Shown here: positions 8,529-17,700 of the stretch, one piece after another
Layout: each line of letters opens with the position of its first letter
Position numbering within the stretch: position 1 is the stretch's first letter
From: Parietichytrium sp. I65-24A
Taxonomy: Eukaryota > Sar > Bigyra > Thraustochytrida > Thraustochytriidae
NCBI GenBank assembly: GCA_012862575.1
Contig: BLSF01000057.1
Span: 1 to 64,000 of the forward strand
DNA length: 64,000 nt
Reading direction: 5' to 3'
Notes under the pieces: model-generated
What the model was told of the DNA's origin: nothing
Seen by the model: only the letters and a program-made list of their open reading frames with translations
The model's database searches: none
Position numbers and translations under genes: made by a program

Positions 8529-10982
8529 TCACAACACATATTGCAGGAAGGAGAACCCGTAGCGTTTCTCAAGGTCTTGCTGCGACAGGGTGTTTCCGCC
8601 ACCGTGAAGAAGGTTGAACTCAACGTCCAGAGCGATACCGCGAGAGATTTGAATATCGTTGATCTCAAACGCTGTTGAGGTGTCCTTCAGTAATGCTCCG
8701 CGGTTTCCCACCAAGTCAGCCTTGGTGATGTAAAACTTCAGTGCACATTTGTACGTTTCTCGGTTTTGTGTGTCGGGGAATTTGAAAAGCGCATGATGCT
8801 GTGGATTGCAAGACCAGAGCTGCCATTCTCGCGAGTTGTAGAAGCCAACATTGTTTTGAGCTGTGAACATGTTCGTGTTGGAAGATATTGAAAACAAGCA
8901 AAGTGTTTGTTGTTGCCATTCGAGCGCAAACGAGACCCACCACAACAGGTCCTTCGTATCCACTATCGGGAACGGAGCTTCGGCGTTGAGCTCTTTCAGG
9001 CGCATCAGAACTTCTGACCTTGAACCTTCGTCAAGCAAGTCTGATAAAAGGGTGATATCTGTCACAGTTTGCTCCCAGTTCTGCTCCAGAGAAAACCGAT
9101 ACCCGGATTTGTTGGGGAGCATCGTTCGAGCTTCGAAAAGCGCATCTGAAGGATAACTATTTTGCGCTTGCGTACCATACAGATGACTACCGAATAAGAG
9201 GCTACCGTGATGCGAGTGAACAACCAGACAATTTTCAAAGTCCAGGAAGCCCGAGAGAGCATCAACACCGCGTGGCTTCCGCACAGACGAAATAATTTCA
9301 GCCCACTTGCGATCCTTTCGAACATAAGCGCTGAGTATATCCTTATAAACATCCGCTTGCCAATCTCGAAGATCACGATCCCGGGTCCTGATTATGCTCA
9401 TCGTCACATCAGCTTTCCGGAACTCGGCAACGCCAAGCTCTATGAAGGCCCCCAAAGCAGCAGTAGCTTCTAGGCTTCCGTCCCATAAGAACTGGATCGT
9501 TCGGCTCAAAGTTTTCGAAGCGTCGAGCACCAATTGCTTGGCACGATTCAACATGAGCTCTGGAATCCCCGTTGCGTTGGCCTGTGCTTCCAACCTTTTC
9601 TTGACGTTGGACATGTCTCCAAATTTCCGGATTTTTGACAACTTTTGATTTCTATCTTCAACTCGCGTGAATTTTGCACTTGGGATAGGATCAATTATTG
9701 TCACATTGAAGCGCGAGTCTTTTATGCTACTCGTGCGATCGATGGCAAGAGGCAAATTGAACAACGTCGACACAGCAATATGCAGGTCTGCGTTCGGAGA
9801 GAGCTTGTAAGAAGGTATGCAATGAGATATGAATCTTCCACCGTAAATCAAGAGAGATGTAGCGCTTCCAGGGAGTAGGTCGACGATCCCCGCGTCAGGC
9901 GTGGTCGTCAAACTATCCTGAAGCAGCTCTCTGAACAGGACATTCTCCAGGTCTGGAAGCGGAAAGTCTCCAATCATTTCAAAAATAAGCTCCAGCGACC
10001 CGTCGATCGTTGTTTCGCTTTTCTCCACCACTTTTGCGTTGAACTTAGAAGGAAGCTGTTCGGGGAGCGAGAGAAAAGAGATGGTGGTGGAGGTCTTATC
10101 CGGCCAGGCGAAAGCTGCAGGAGGGGGTGTGTATCTCCGTGGAACAAGGTAGCCATACTCACTTACAGTTCCAAACCTCGACCCTAATCTCGATAAGTTT
10201 GTCCAGGTAGGCTCACTCACAATGAGTTCGAGAAGTCCCATGAAATGCTTGGCTCGCAAATAGCAAATCGAGGATTCGACCGCAAGATTCCTCATATCAT
10301 TCCCTTCAGCTTGGAACAAGTCGTAAATCACAAGCGCCATCAAGTTGATTGCCAATGAGGTGGTGTTCAGAGCAATGCGCTTTATCGGTGGAAACGAAAT
10401 TTCCGAAGGCGCTGAAAACCCAGTGGGTCTCAGCGGCGACTTGGCGACCAGAATGGCCGGCGTAAAGTTGTCCTCAATGTACCCTCCGTCGGTCTTTCCG
10501 TTTGACGCTTTTGCCTCTACCACCACCCGGCCTGCACGGAATTCCAGGTCCAATTTCTCAAGCGCGGCCACCCGACTGAGAATATCAGCAAGTAGAATGA
10601 CCTTGCCTAAACAAATAGTGTACTTTTCCGTTCGCCTTCTTACATAAAGATAGTCAAAGTACTTTGAAGCGCCAGCCGGGAAGCCCCGAATCCTATTCTC
10701 TTCTTCTGTTGTCACCTCTGTCAAAAGACGCCGGGGGTTGTTCATATGTGACACGGATGGCTCGGGAGTCTTTAGAGACAACCTGAACATGCTCGGTTGC
10801 TCTCGTCTTGCTAGTAGAACACTGTGTTCTATTTCGCCATCCCCAAAGTCTACATTCCGCACTAGCGATCCAGACACTGACACAGCTACTTCCACCGGTT
10901 CTGGAGGGGCCTCAGCTTCCATGGGCCGACGAAACAATCGCAACCCGAGCCCCGACGTCAGGGACCATCTCTTCTTCCCCAT
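8529..10982 (-). CDS. Asparagine-synthetase-like PP-loop protein with degenerate ATP loop
   Basis: 817 residues from an ATG at 10982, no intron. The N-terminal half (1-470) is not recognised. The C-terminal third has the order of motifs of asparagine-synthetase-type adenine nucleotide alpha hydrolases. There is a beta strand plus loop IQFLWDGSLEATAALGAF (496-513) where family members read LWSGGIDSTA. Next is VVHSHHGSLLFGSHLYG (587-603), where they read TGxxGDQLFGSD. These are followed by DLLWWVSFALEWQ (678-690), then FYNSREWQLWSCN (714-726) and YKCALKFYI (744-752). The alignment was made by eye and is inference. Key residues look lost: SGGxDS has become DGSLEAT, and the GDQ of the second motif has become GSL. 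It may have lost ATP binding and kept a structural or regulatory role. No signal peptide or membrane segment is evident. Confidence 0.62.
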   Translation of the reverse strand: MGKKRWSLTSGLGLRLFRRPMEAEAPPEPVEVAVSVSGSLVRNVDFGDGEIEHSVLLARREQPSMFRLSLKTPEPSVSHMNNPRRLLTEVTTEEENRIRGFPAGASKYFDYLYVRRRTEKYTICLGKVILLADILSRVAALEKLDLEFRAGRVVVEAKASNGKTDGGYIEDNFTPAILVAKSPLRPTGFSAPSEISFPPIKRIALNTTSLAINLMALVIYDLFQAEGNDMRNLAVESSICYLRAKHFMGLLELIVSEPTWTNLSRLGSRFGTVSEYGYLVPRRYTPPPAAFAWPDKTSTTISFLSLPEQLPSKFNAKVVEKSETTIDGSLELIFEMIGDFPLPDLENVLFRELLQDSLTTTPDAGIVDLLPGSATSLLIYGGRFISHCIPSYKLSPNADLHIAVSTLFNLPLAIDRTSSIKDSRFNVTIIDPIPSAKFTRVEDRNQKLSKIRKFGDMSNVKKRLEAQANATGIPELMLNRAKQLVLDASKTLSRTIQFLWDGSLEATAALGAFIELGVAEFRKADVTMSIIRTRDRDLRDWQADVYKDILSAYVRKDRKWAEIISSVRKPRGVDALSGFLDFENCLVVHSHHGSLLFGSHLYGTQAQNSYPSDALFEARTMLPNKSGYRFSLEQNWEQTVTDITLLSDLLDEGSRSEVLMRLKELNAEAPFPIVDTKDLLWWVSFALEWQQQTLCLFSISSNTNMFTAQNNVGFYNSREWQLWSCNPQHHALFKFPDTQNRETYKCALKFYITKADLVGNRGALLKDTSTAFEINDIQISRGIALDVEFNLLHGGGNTLSQQDLEKRYGFSFLQYVL

Positions 10983-11373
10983 CCCTGCCCTCTTGTCCGT
11001 CTTTGCGACCAGCTCCGCTCTGACCAGCTCAAATGCTTCGCGTTGGCTTCAAGGGGAGGCACTCATCGACGGGTTTCCCTCCAGCTTCCCGCAAGTCTCG
11101 AGCGGCGTTCGACTCTGTTCCAAACCCGTCGCCTCCGAGTTGCTCTGTGCGAGTTGCCTTTCGTCTCCACTGCAACAGCCCGATGGTCCCACCTTCCGCA
11201 GCGCTCGACCTTTCTTCACTCACGCAAGTCTCGCAAGTCTCACAATGAGAGCGCGAGGGAATGGCCCTTTCCCCTATTCCCTATTCCCTATTCCCTCCTG
11301 CCGGTGTGTAGCTCACGCGTTGCGCGCCTTAGCTCCGTTCTCCGTTCTCAGTACTCTGTACTCTGTGCTCACT

Positions 11374-11421
11374 CACATGTCAGTATCAGAACTATCAGTG
11401 GTACCTGGTACCCTGGCTTTG
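11374..11421 (+). repeat. 48-bp inverted repeat, arm A
   Basis: Exact reverse complement of 12650-12697. It contains the near-palindrome GGTACCTGGTACC. It sits left of the first copy of the large duplication, and its mate sits directly at the left edge of the second copy, in the opposite orientation. Confidence 0.85.
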
Positions 11422-11472
11422 CTTGTGTTGTGTGCTCCCATTTAAGTGAAGCCACGAAGTGAGAGCGTAAAC

Positions 11473-11544
11473 AAACCCTATCGGAAAGTGGGGTGGTGTG
11501 CTCCAACTTCTCTAACTTGGCTGTCACCCCACTAAGCAGGGTTT
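11473..11544. repeat. Imperfect hairpin present only beside the first duplication copy
   Basis: AAACCCT (11473-11479) and AGTGGGGTG (11487-11495) are mirrored by CACCCCACT (11525-11533) and AGGGTTT (11538-11544). The loop is about 29 bases. The block is missing from the corresponding flank of the second copy. It could be a small foldback or MITE-like insertion, but I see no clear target-site duplication. Confidence 0.5.
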
Positions 11545-11569
11545 ATGGAACTCGGCTGTCTTATTGTGC

Positions 11570-12635
11570 TGTGTTGTGTTGTGTGTTTTGTGCCGATGCG
11601 AGGGAGAGGCAATTGGACGATTTAACATGGTTTAACGTGAGAACTTGTGGAAGGAGTGGGCTGGCAGCTGGCAGGCTCACAATTTTTTATTTTAGAGTTT
11701 TTTACAGTCAAAACTTGGTTTGGTTTGGGCAGTGATGCAAGGAAGGAGGCCGCCATTGCATTCGTTTCTACCGATGTACTGAGTACCATGGTACTGAGTA
11801 ACAATCAATCGATTGAAATCAACAACAATCACTCCCTGTACATCCCTGCACTGCGCGTGTGGCAACATGTGGCAACAGTGCCAACAAAAGAAATGGAACT
11901 GGACTAAGTTTCGAGGTACTTATTAATAGTGCAAAATGATCTCAAGCAAAAACTGTTAATGTGAGTAGTAGCAGTAGCTAACAGGGAGCTTCGGAAAGAT
12001 GAAAGTCTCGCAGAACTCGAGGCCTAACAATCGGATAGCTAGAGCAATAAGATATTCGCGCGCTGTGCTTGGACAACTGGGTCGTAGTGACTGATAATTG
12101 GCCGGGTGCACACCTCAGCTGCACTAGAGTTAATGAATAGCGGGGGCTACCCCTAGATCGGTGAATATGTGCGCTGAAGTCACAAAGAAGAAAGCGTTCT
12201 CGATTGCGTAGTAACGGCGTTTACTGCGCGAAGGTGTGGGAGTGAGCTTGTTGATCATATCATGTTCATCGTGTTGATTGGACAGACGTACTGAGTACAA
12301 TCAAATGCTTGCCCAGCTTTTGCCAGCTTGCCCCTGGCATCGCTATGATCACTTTGGGGCTTTCAGAAACAAGTTTCTCTCCAAGGCTTTCGAGGATCAA
12401 CGAGCTGTTCGTTAGACCCTGACCTGTCTGGGTTAGGTTGCAGCGCTGCCCCATCGAGCGTCTTTCGAGGCGAACGAATTCCGACTTGGCGAAAAACGCA
12501 TCCCCCACCCTTCCTCATCCACTACCACACATCAACGCACACGGCTAGGTGTACGCGAGGACACCCTCTCTCTCCTGCCCACTCGTATTTTCTCCCCACA
12601 GCCCCACAGCAAACGGCAGTTCCAACAAAACAAAA
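11570..12635 (+). repeat. Large direct repeat, copy 1
   Basis: About 1.07 kb, nearly identical to 12694-13772 and in the same orientation, starting at the GTGTTGTG stretch and ending in CCAACAAAACAAAA. It stops at a single undetermined base at 12636. Visible differences from copy 2 include small indels near 11697 and 11787 and scattered substitutions. Neither copy holds a credible coding region. Copy 2 is continuous with the ferredoxin-like gene, so copy 1 is a second version of that gene's upstream region. Confidence 0.9.
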
Positions 12636-12649
12636 NAACATGAGCGAAC

Positions 12650-12697
12650 CAAAGCCAGGGTACCAGGTACCACTGATAGTTCTGATACTGACATGTG
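12650..12697 (-). repeat. 48-bp inverted repeat, arm B
   Basis: Exact reverse complement of 11374-11421. It lies just right of the undetermined base at 12636 and runs straight into the second copy of the large repeat. Confidence 0.85.
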
Positions 12698-13772
12698 TTG
12701 TGTTGTGTGTTTTGTGCCGATGCGAGGGAGAGGCAATTGGACGATTTAACATGGTTTAACGTGAGAACTTGTGGAAGGAGTGGGCTGGCAGCTGGCAGGC
12801 TCACAATTTTTTATTTTAGAGTTTACAGTGAAAACTTGGTTTAATTTGGGCAGTGATGCAAGGAAGGAGGCCGCCATTGCATTCGTTTCTACCGATGTAC
12901 TGAGTACTGACAGTGAGTAACAATCAATCGATTGAAATCAACAACAATCACTCCCTGTACATCCCTGCACTGCGCGTGTGGCAACATATGGCAACAGTGC
13001 CAACAAAAGAAATGGAACTGGATTACTAAGTTTCTAATTACCACTTATTAGTAGTGCAAAATGATCTCAAGCAAAAACTGTTAATGTGAGCAGTAGCTAA
13101 CAGCGAGCTTCGGAAAGATGAAAGTCTCGCAGAACTCGAGGCCTAACAATCGGATAGCTAGAGCAATAAGATATTCGCGCGCTGTGCTTGGACAACTGGG
13201 TCGTAGTGACTGATAATTGGCCGGGTGCACACCTCAGCTGCACTAGAGTTAATGAATAGCGGGGGCTACCCCTAGATCGGTGAATATGTGCGCTGTAGTC
13301 ACAAAGAAGAAAGAGTTCTCGATTCCGTAGTAACGGCGTTTACTGCGCGAAAGTGTGGGAGTAAGTATTGATCATATCATGTTCATCGTGTTGATTGGAC
13401 AGACGTACTGAGTACAATCAAATGCTTGCCCAGCTTTGCCAGGGGCAAGCTGGCATCGCTATGATCACTTTGGGACTTTCAGAAACAAGTTTCTCTCCAA
13501 GGCTTTCGAGGATCAACGAGCTGTTCGTTAGACCCTGACCTGTCTGGGTTAGGTTGCAGCGCTGCCCCATCGAGCGTCTTTCGAGGCGAACGAATTCCGA
13601 CTTTGCGACAAAAACGCATCTCCCCCCACCCTTCCTCATCCACTACCACACATCAACGCACACGGCTAGGTGTACGCGAGGACACCCTCTCTCTCCTGCC
13701 CACTCGTATTTTCTCCCCACAGCCCCACAGCCCCACAGCCCCACAGCAAACGGCAGTTCCAACAAAACAAAA
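12694..13772 (+). repeat. Large direct repeat, copy 2 (5' flank of the ferredoxin-like gene)
   Basis: Second copy of 11570-12635. It has more CCCCACAG units near its end (about 13720-13745) than copy 1. It ends some 20 bp before the ATG at 13792, so it supplies the promoter and 5' leader of that gene. Confidence 0.9.
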
Positions 13773-13791
13773 CAAAACCAAAAAAGAAAAG

Positions 13792-14340
13792 ATGCTCAGC
13801 GCAGCAGTGAGACGCTGCTCAAATGGCTCTGTCGTTCGTGCGGCGGTAAACTCTGCGAACAACGCGCGGCGATTCGGTTCGAATTCGGTCGGTGCAGGGT
13901 CTGGTAGCTTGCCAGTGAGTGATATGATTGTACGTTTGACGCTAGTGGACGAGGACGGGAAACGGCACTCCATGGCAGGGTACACCGGACAGCGTCTTAC
14001 GCAAGCATCCATGATGAACGGACTTGCGAATGTCCTCGCAGAAGAAGGCAGCGGCGGCAGCCAAATTCCATATCAGGTGGTGCACAATGAGAGGTACACG
14101 CAGGACACCTTTGGCGAAGGCGCATGCTCCAACATTCAGCATGTGATTCTCCCGGATAGGTGGATGCAGAAGGTCCCTGCAGCATTGCCCGATGAGATTG
14201 CCATGCTCGACAGGCTGGATGCCATGGAACGCGGCCCGCGGACGGCCAATTCGAGGATAGCGAGCGAGATTGTGCTGACGAAAGACTTGGAGGGCGCGGA
14301 GATTTACGTTCCTGACACCTACCCCGCCGACATTATGTAA
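13792..14340 (+). CDS. Ferredoxin-like protein lacking the cluster cysteines; probable complex I bridge subunit
   Basis: 182 residues from the ATG at 13792. The frame opens upstream, but that part lies in the duplicated leader. The N-terminus (1-40) is rich in Arg, Ser, Ala and Asn without acids, as in a mitochondrial presequence. Residues 45-180 follow a mitochondrial-type 2Fe-2S ferredoxin: VRLTLVDEDGKRHSMAGYTG, then GACSNIQHVIL (110-120), WMQKVPAALPDEIAMLD, and RIASEIVLTKDLEGAEIYVPD. Of the four cluster cysteines only Cys112 remains; the last is Ala158. The stretch from ACS through WMQKVPAALPDE resembles plant C1-FDX, the ferredoxin-like bridge subunit of respiratory complex I that holds no 2Fe-2S cluster. 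I infer the same role. It should not carry electrons through a 2Fe-2S cluster. Confidence 0.8.
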   Translation: MLSAAVRRCSNGSVVRAAVNSANNARRFGSNSVGAGSGSLPVSDMIVRLTLVDEDGKRHSMAGYTGQRLTQASMMNGLANVLAEEGSGGSQIPYQVVHNERYTQDTFGEGACSNIQHVILPDRWMQKVPAALPDEIAMLDRLDAMERGPRTANSRIASEIVLTKDLEGAEIYVPDTYPADIM

Positions 14341-14756
14341 ATCGCGGTCGGGGGCGGATGGCCCGGGAGGGATGGATGATGGACTGCTTCCGTTGGGACA
14401 GTCGCTTGACTCTTTTGGTATCCTTTGGCTCGCCGGGTCGATGGTCTTTTGTCATGCTTGCTCCCGGTCGCAGTTCTGGCTGCAGCTGGAGCTTCAAAAG
14501 AGTTTGGTGTGGCATGGACAGGCGAGAATGCTAATTTTTATAAAGACACAAACGCACACGCGATTCGAAACTGGACGTTTCAACACATTGCAAGTAGAGA
14601 TTAAGAATGTGGCTTTTGAAGGAAAAAGACAACCTGCAGAAAGCAACGTTTCTTTTTTTTTTTTTTTTTATGTTTCATCCTCCGAGTTAACAGGAATAAT
14701 CAAGTCAAGTCAAATCGTCGTACTCGAAGAGGACCTTTTTTGCAGTACGCCAGCGC
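14341..14756. other. Convergent intergenic region
   Basis: Lies between the 3' ends of the ferredoxin-like and ABCA genes. A homopolymer of about 18 T sits near 14651-14669. No gene seen. Confidence 0.7.
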
Positions 14757-17700
14757 CTAAGGAGTTGCACTGTTGACGTGCAGCGACTCTTCCTGTTTCT
14801 GAGCAAAAGCATTGAAGATCATTTCAAGCGTTGGATCACTCACTGCGTATTGCGACATGGGAAGCTTTTCCTTGGCGCTCTCGAGAGAGGCAAAAACTCC
14901 AGGTATATCGCGGACCGACAACTTGTAACGCGCCTGCGTGTGGTGGCGCTCTACAAGACTCGAGTTTTCGAATTCGCGGCAAAGGAAGTCGTCCACTTGG
15001 GAAAATTGGATTTCGGTCAGCCACCACTCTGCAAAGTAAAGCGCATCGACCTGGCCACCACTCTTTAGAATAGAGCCGAGCACGCTGGTCGGAGCTTGAA
15101 CTCGCTCCGCCCAGTCCGGCCTTCCCCAGACTCTACAAGTCTCTTCTACATCCTTATCTTTGATTTCTCCAGCGCTCCCGACAAGGCCCTCCGCTTTAGA
15201 AACCAGAGCTCGCGCTTCATCTATTTCGGCAAGCTTGAGGCTGATATTCACCATCAACCCATCTCCAAATCGAGATTTGAGGTGTTGCACCGAACCAAAG
15301 CAACTAAATTGGCCTCCGACGAGTATGCCAACCTTCGAGCAAAGGGCTTCGCATTCTTCCATCGAGTGCGACGTCAACACCACTGTACCTTTCTTCGCAC
15401 GCTCGCTCTCGGTAGAGAGGCGCGAAATAACATCCCAAAGAAATCTCCGGTTAAAAGGGTCCATACCACTTGTAGGCTCGTCACAGAAAACTAATGGCGG
15501 AGAACCCACCATGGCAATAGCTATGCTGAGTTTGCGGCGGTTGCCTCCCGAGAGGGTGCCTGCCGTCTTGTTGTCAAAGTCATCGAGGTTCAGCTCTCTG
15601 ATTTTCTCCTCCGCAACTTTTTGCACCAATCGCTCCGGGATGCACTTGATCCTGGCATACAACTCCAAGTGCTCACGAACCGTCAAATGTTCCAGGAGAG
15701 CATCAAATTGCGGGCAGTATCCAATTTTTCTCCTCAGCTCACCCTGTTGGTAAAGAATGTCATTACCAACCAACTTTGCCGTGCCGCTTGAAGGGAGATA
15801 ATCTCCAGTGAGGATTCTTTCGTACACCACAGCACGATCACAGCAAACCCGTCAGTCATCAATTTCGAAATAGCAAAAATAAAAGCAAAAGCAAAAGCAA
15901 AATAGCGCACAAATGCGCTCTGCTGCAGTTCTGCGTTCACGAGACTTACTTGATGGTAGATGTTTTACCTGCACCGTTTTGTCCCAAAAATCCAAAGCAT
16001 TCCCCCTCTGGAATCCCAAACGTGAGGCCACGAACAGCAATCTTGTTGTCTGCGTACACCTTGCGGAGGTGGTCGAGAACGATGACATCCTCCGTGGCTT
16101 CCCCTGCGTCAACTCTATCCCTCTCAGCTGCAACGTCTTCGTCAACAATGTTTTCACTTTCATCTGCATCTGCATCTGCATCGCCGTTAGCCGCGGGGAT
16201 GAGCTGTTGTTCCAATTCTGAGCCATCTTGTTCGCGGGTGGCCTTCCGCTTCTTCCAAGGCATAGTAGGACAGGACAGCATGAATTTTTGTCGTAGCCAG
16301 GGAAAACTCATAAAGTAATCGAGCCCGAGGGTCAGCGTAAAGTACAAAACAGATGTGGTCGCAAGGTAGAAGAGTTCCACACCAGCAACATCCCATGAGA
16401 GCGGTGACCTGGAGAAACCATCTATTGGAGCATAATCACTCACCGACTTGTTTATCGTGAGACTGAGTAGCCCATTTCCGAGGCAAAATCCGGGAAAGAA
16501 GCGGTAGACATATTCCAGCACCTTGTTTGCGTCTTTGGTGGAGTCAACTGCGGACATTACCAACGAGGCAATCAGCAAAATCAACCCCGTGATAAAGTTG
16601 AGAAGCAGCACAACATTTTGCGCCGTAGAGTGCGAAGAGAATGCAAAGCTCACAAAGTACGTGAACGGTATTGTTGCCAGGCCATACCCCAAAAACAAGA
16701 GCGTGATCGCTATAAGATTTTGACCCTGGAATGCGGATATCTGGAATGCCCAGACAATCAAAATGGAGCAGCTCCACGGGACAAGATACATGAGCATATC
16801 CCAAATGTACGAGGACACCCAATACGAGAGAATGCTTGCACCACTGATGAGCTGCTGATGCTTGGCACTGATCTCCTTTTCCTTGACCACGAAAATGGCC
16901 ACGGATGCCGGGACGAAGGAGAACGCAATAACGATGCTCATGGATGCCGTGATTGAGCCGAAGGCGTCTAGCAAATTGACAAAGCCAGCCGTGAACGGAA
17001 ATGGCTCGTTTCGCACCAAAATTTTAGCATTGGCTGCTTTGGTGCTGTTCCCTGTTTCCTGTTGTATCAGCCATCTTGCAAAACCTTGATTCACCATATT
17101 AAGAAAGAGCCCTGGTCCATGCTTCGCAGAAGAGTTGGTGAAGATTGTTACCCGAGTGCCCCTATCGGCCTCGGCATTGGTGTACAAAGCTCCGCCATAC
17201 AAGCTAGTTTTATTGTCGCGCCGATGCTGCAAAAGCCACTCCGAGAAGCCGCGAATTTCGCTCCCATCGCGGATATCCTCTTCACTTGGTTCAGCAGCAC
17301 AAGTGCCACTCAGACCCTCGGGAATGACAGCAGCGACGCCTTCGGCATCAGGGTAAAAATCTGCCCACGGGTAACCTAGCGATGCCTTTTCAGATGAGAT
17401 GTTAAATGGAAAGTAGTTATGGTCTTGCGCAAACTTTTCCGTACTCAGAAGCAGTGAAGGGGGCTCTTTCATCGGGAATAATTTCATCAGGGAAAGGCCC
17501 AACAAAAGAAGAACGACAGGCAAGAGCGTATTACAGCACAATGACTTGAAGTCCCGCTTGGCTGAGTAGAATCGCTTAAAAACAAGCGCGCGTGTCTGAA
17601 TTGCGAATTTGGACCCGGCACTCACGGAAGTATACAGCTCATCCATCTCGTCCCGGTCAGCGTCCGATAGAATAGAATCAGTATGAATAAGGTCTGCTCT

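Larger units (their letters stand above)
10983..11569. other. Upstream region of the PP-loop gene with short palindromic elements
   Basis: Non-coding flank. It holds one arm of a 48-bp inverted repeat (11374-11421) and an imperfect hairpin (11473-11544), both listed separately. A short tandem of CCCTATT-like units lies at about 11273-11297. The plus-strand frame 10738-11445 is antisense to the PP-loop gene and not credible. Confidence 0.6.

Noticed and set aside
10738-11445. 235-codon plus-strand frame
   Set aside because: Begins antisense to the PP-loop gene and runs into repetitive flank; composition is Ser/Arg/Leu noise.
12522-12804. Minus-strand frames crossing the undetermined base
   Set aside because: They read through an N inside a probable assembly junction and mirror the 48-bp inverted repeat, so the peptide similarity (SELSVVPGTLAL) comes from the repeat.
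13603-13791. Upstream extension of the ferredoxin-like protein
   Set aside because: These 63 codons lie in the duplicated leader and are Ser/Thr/Pro/Gln-rich. The ATG at 13792 gives a mitochondrial-type presequence directly before the conserved domain.
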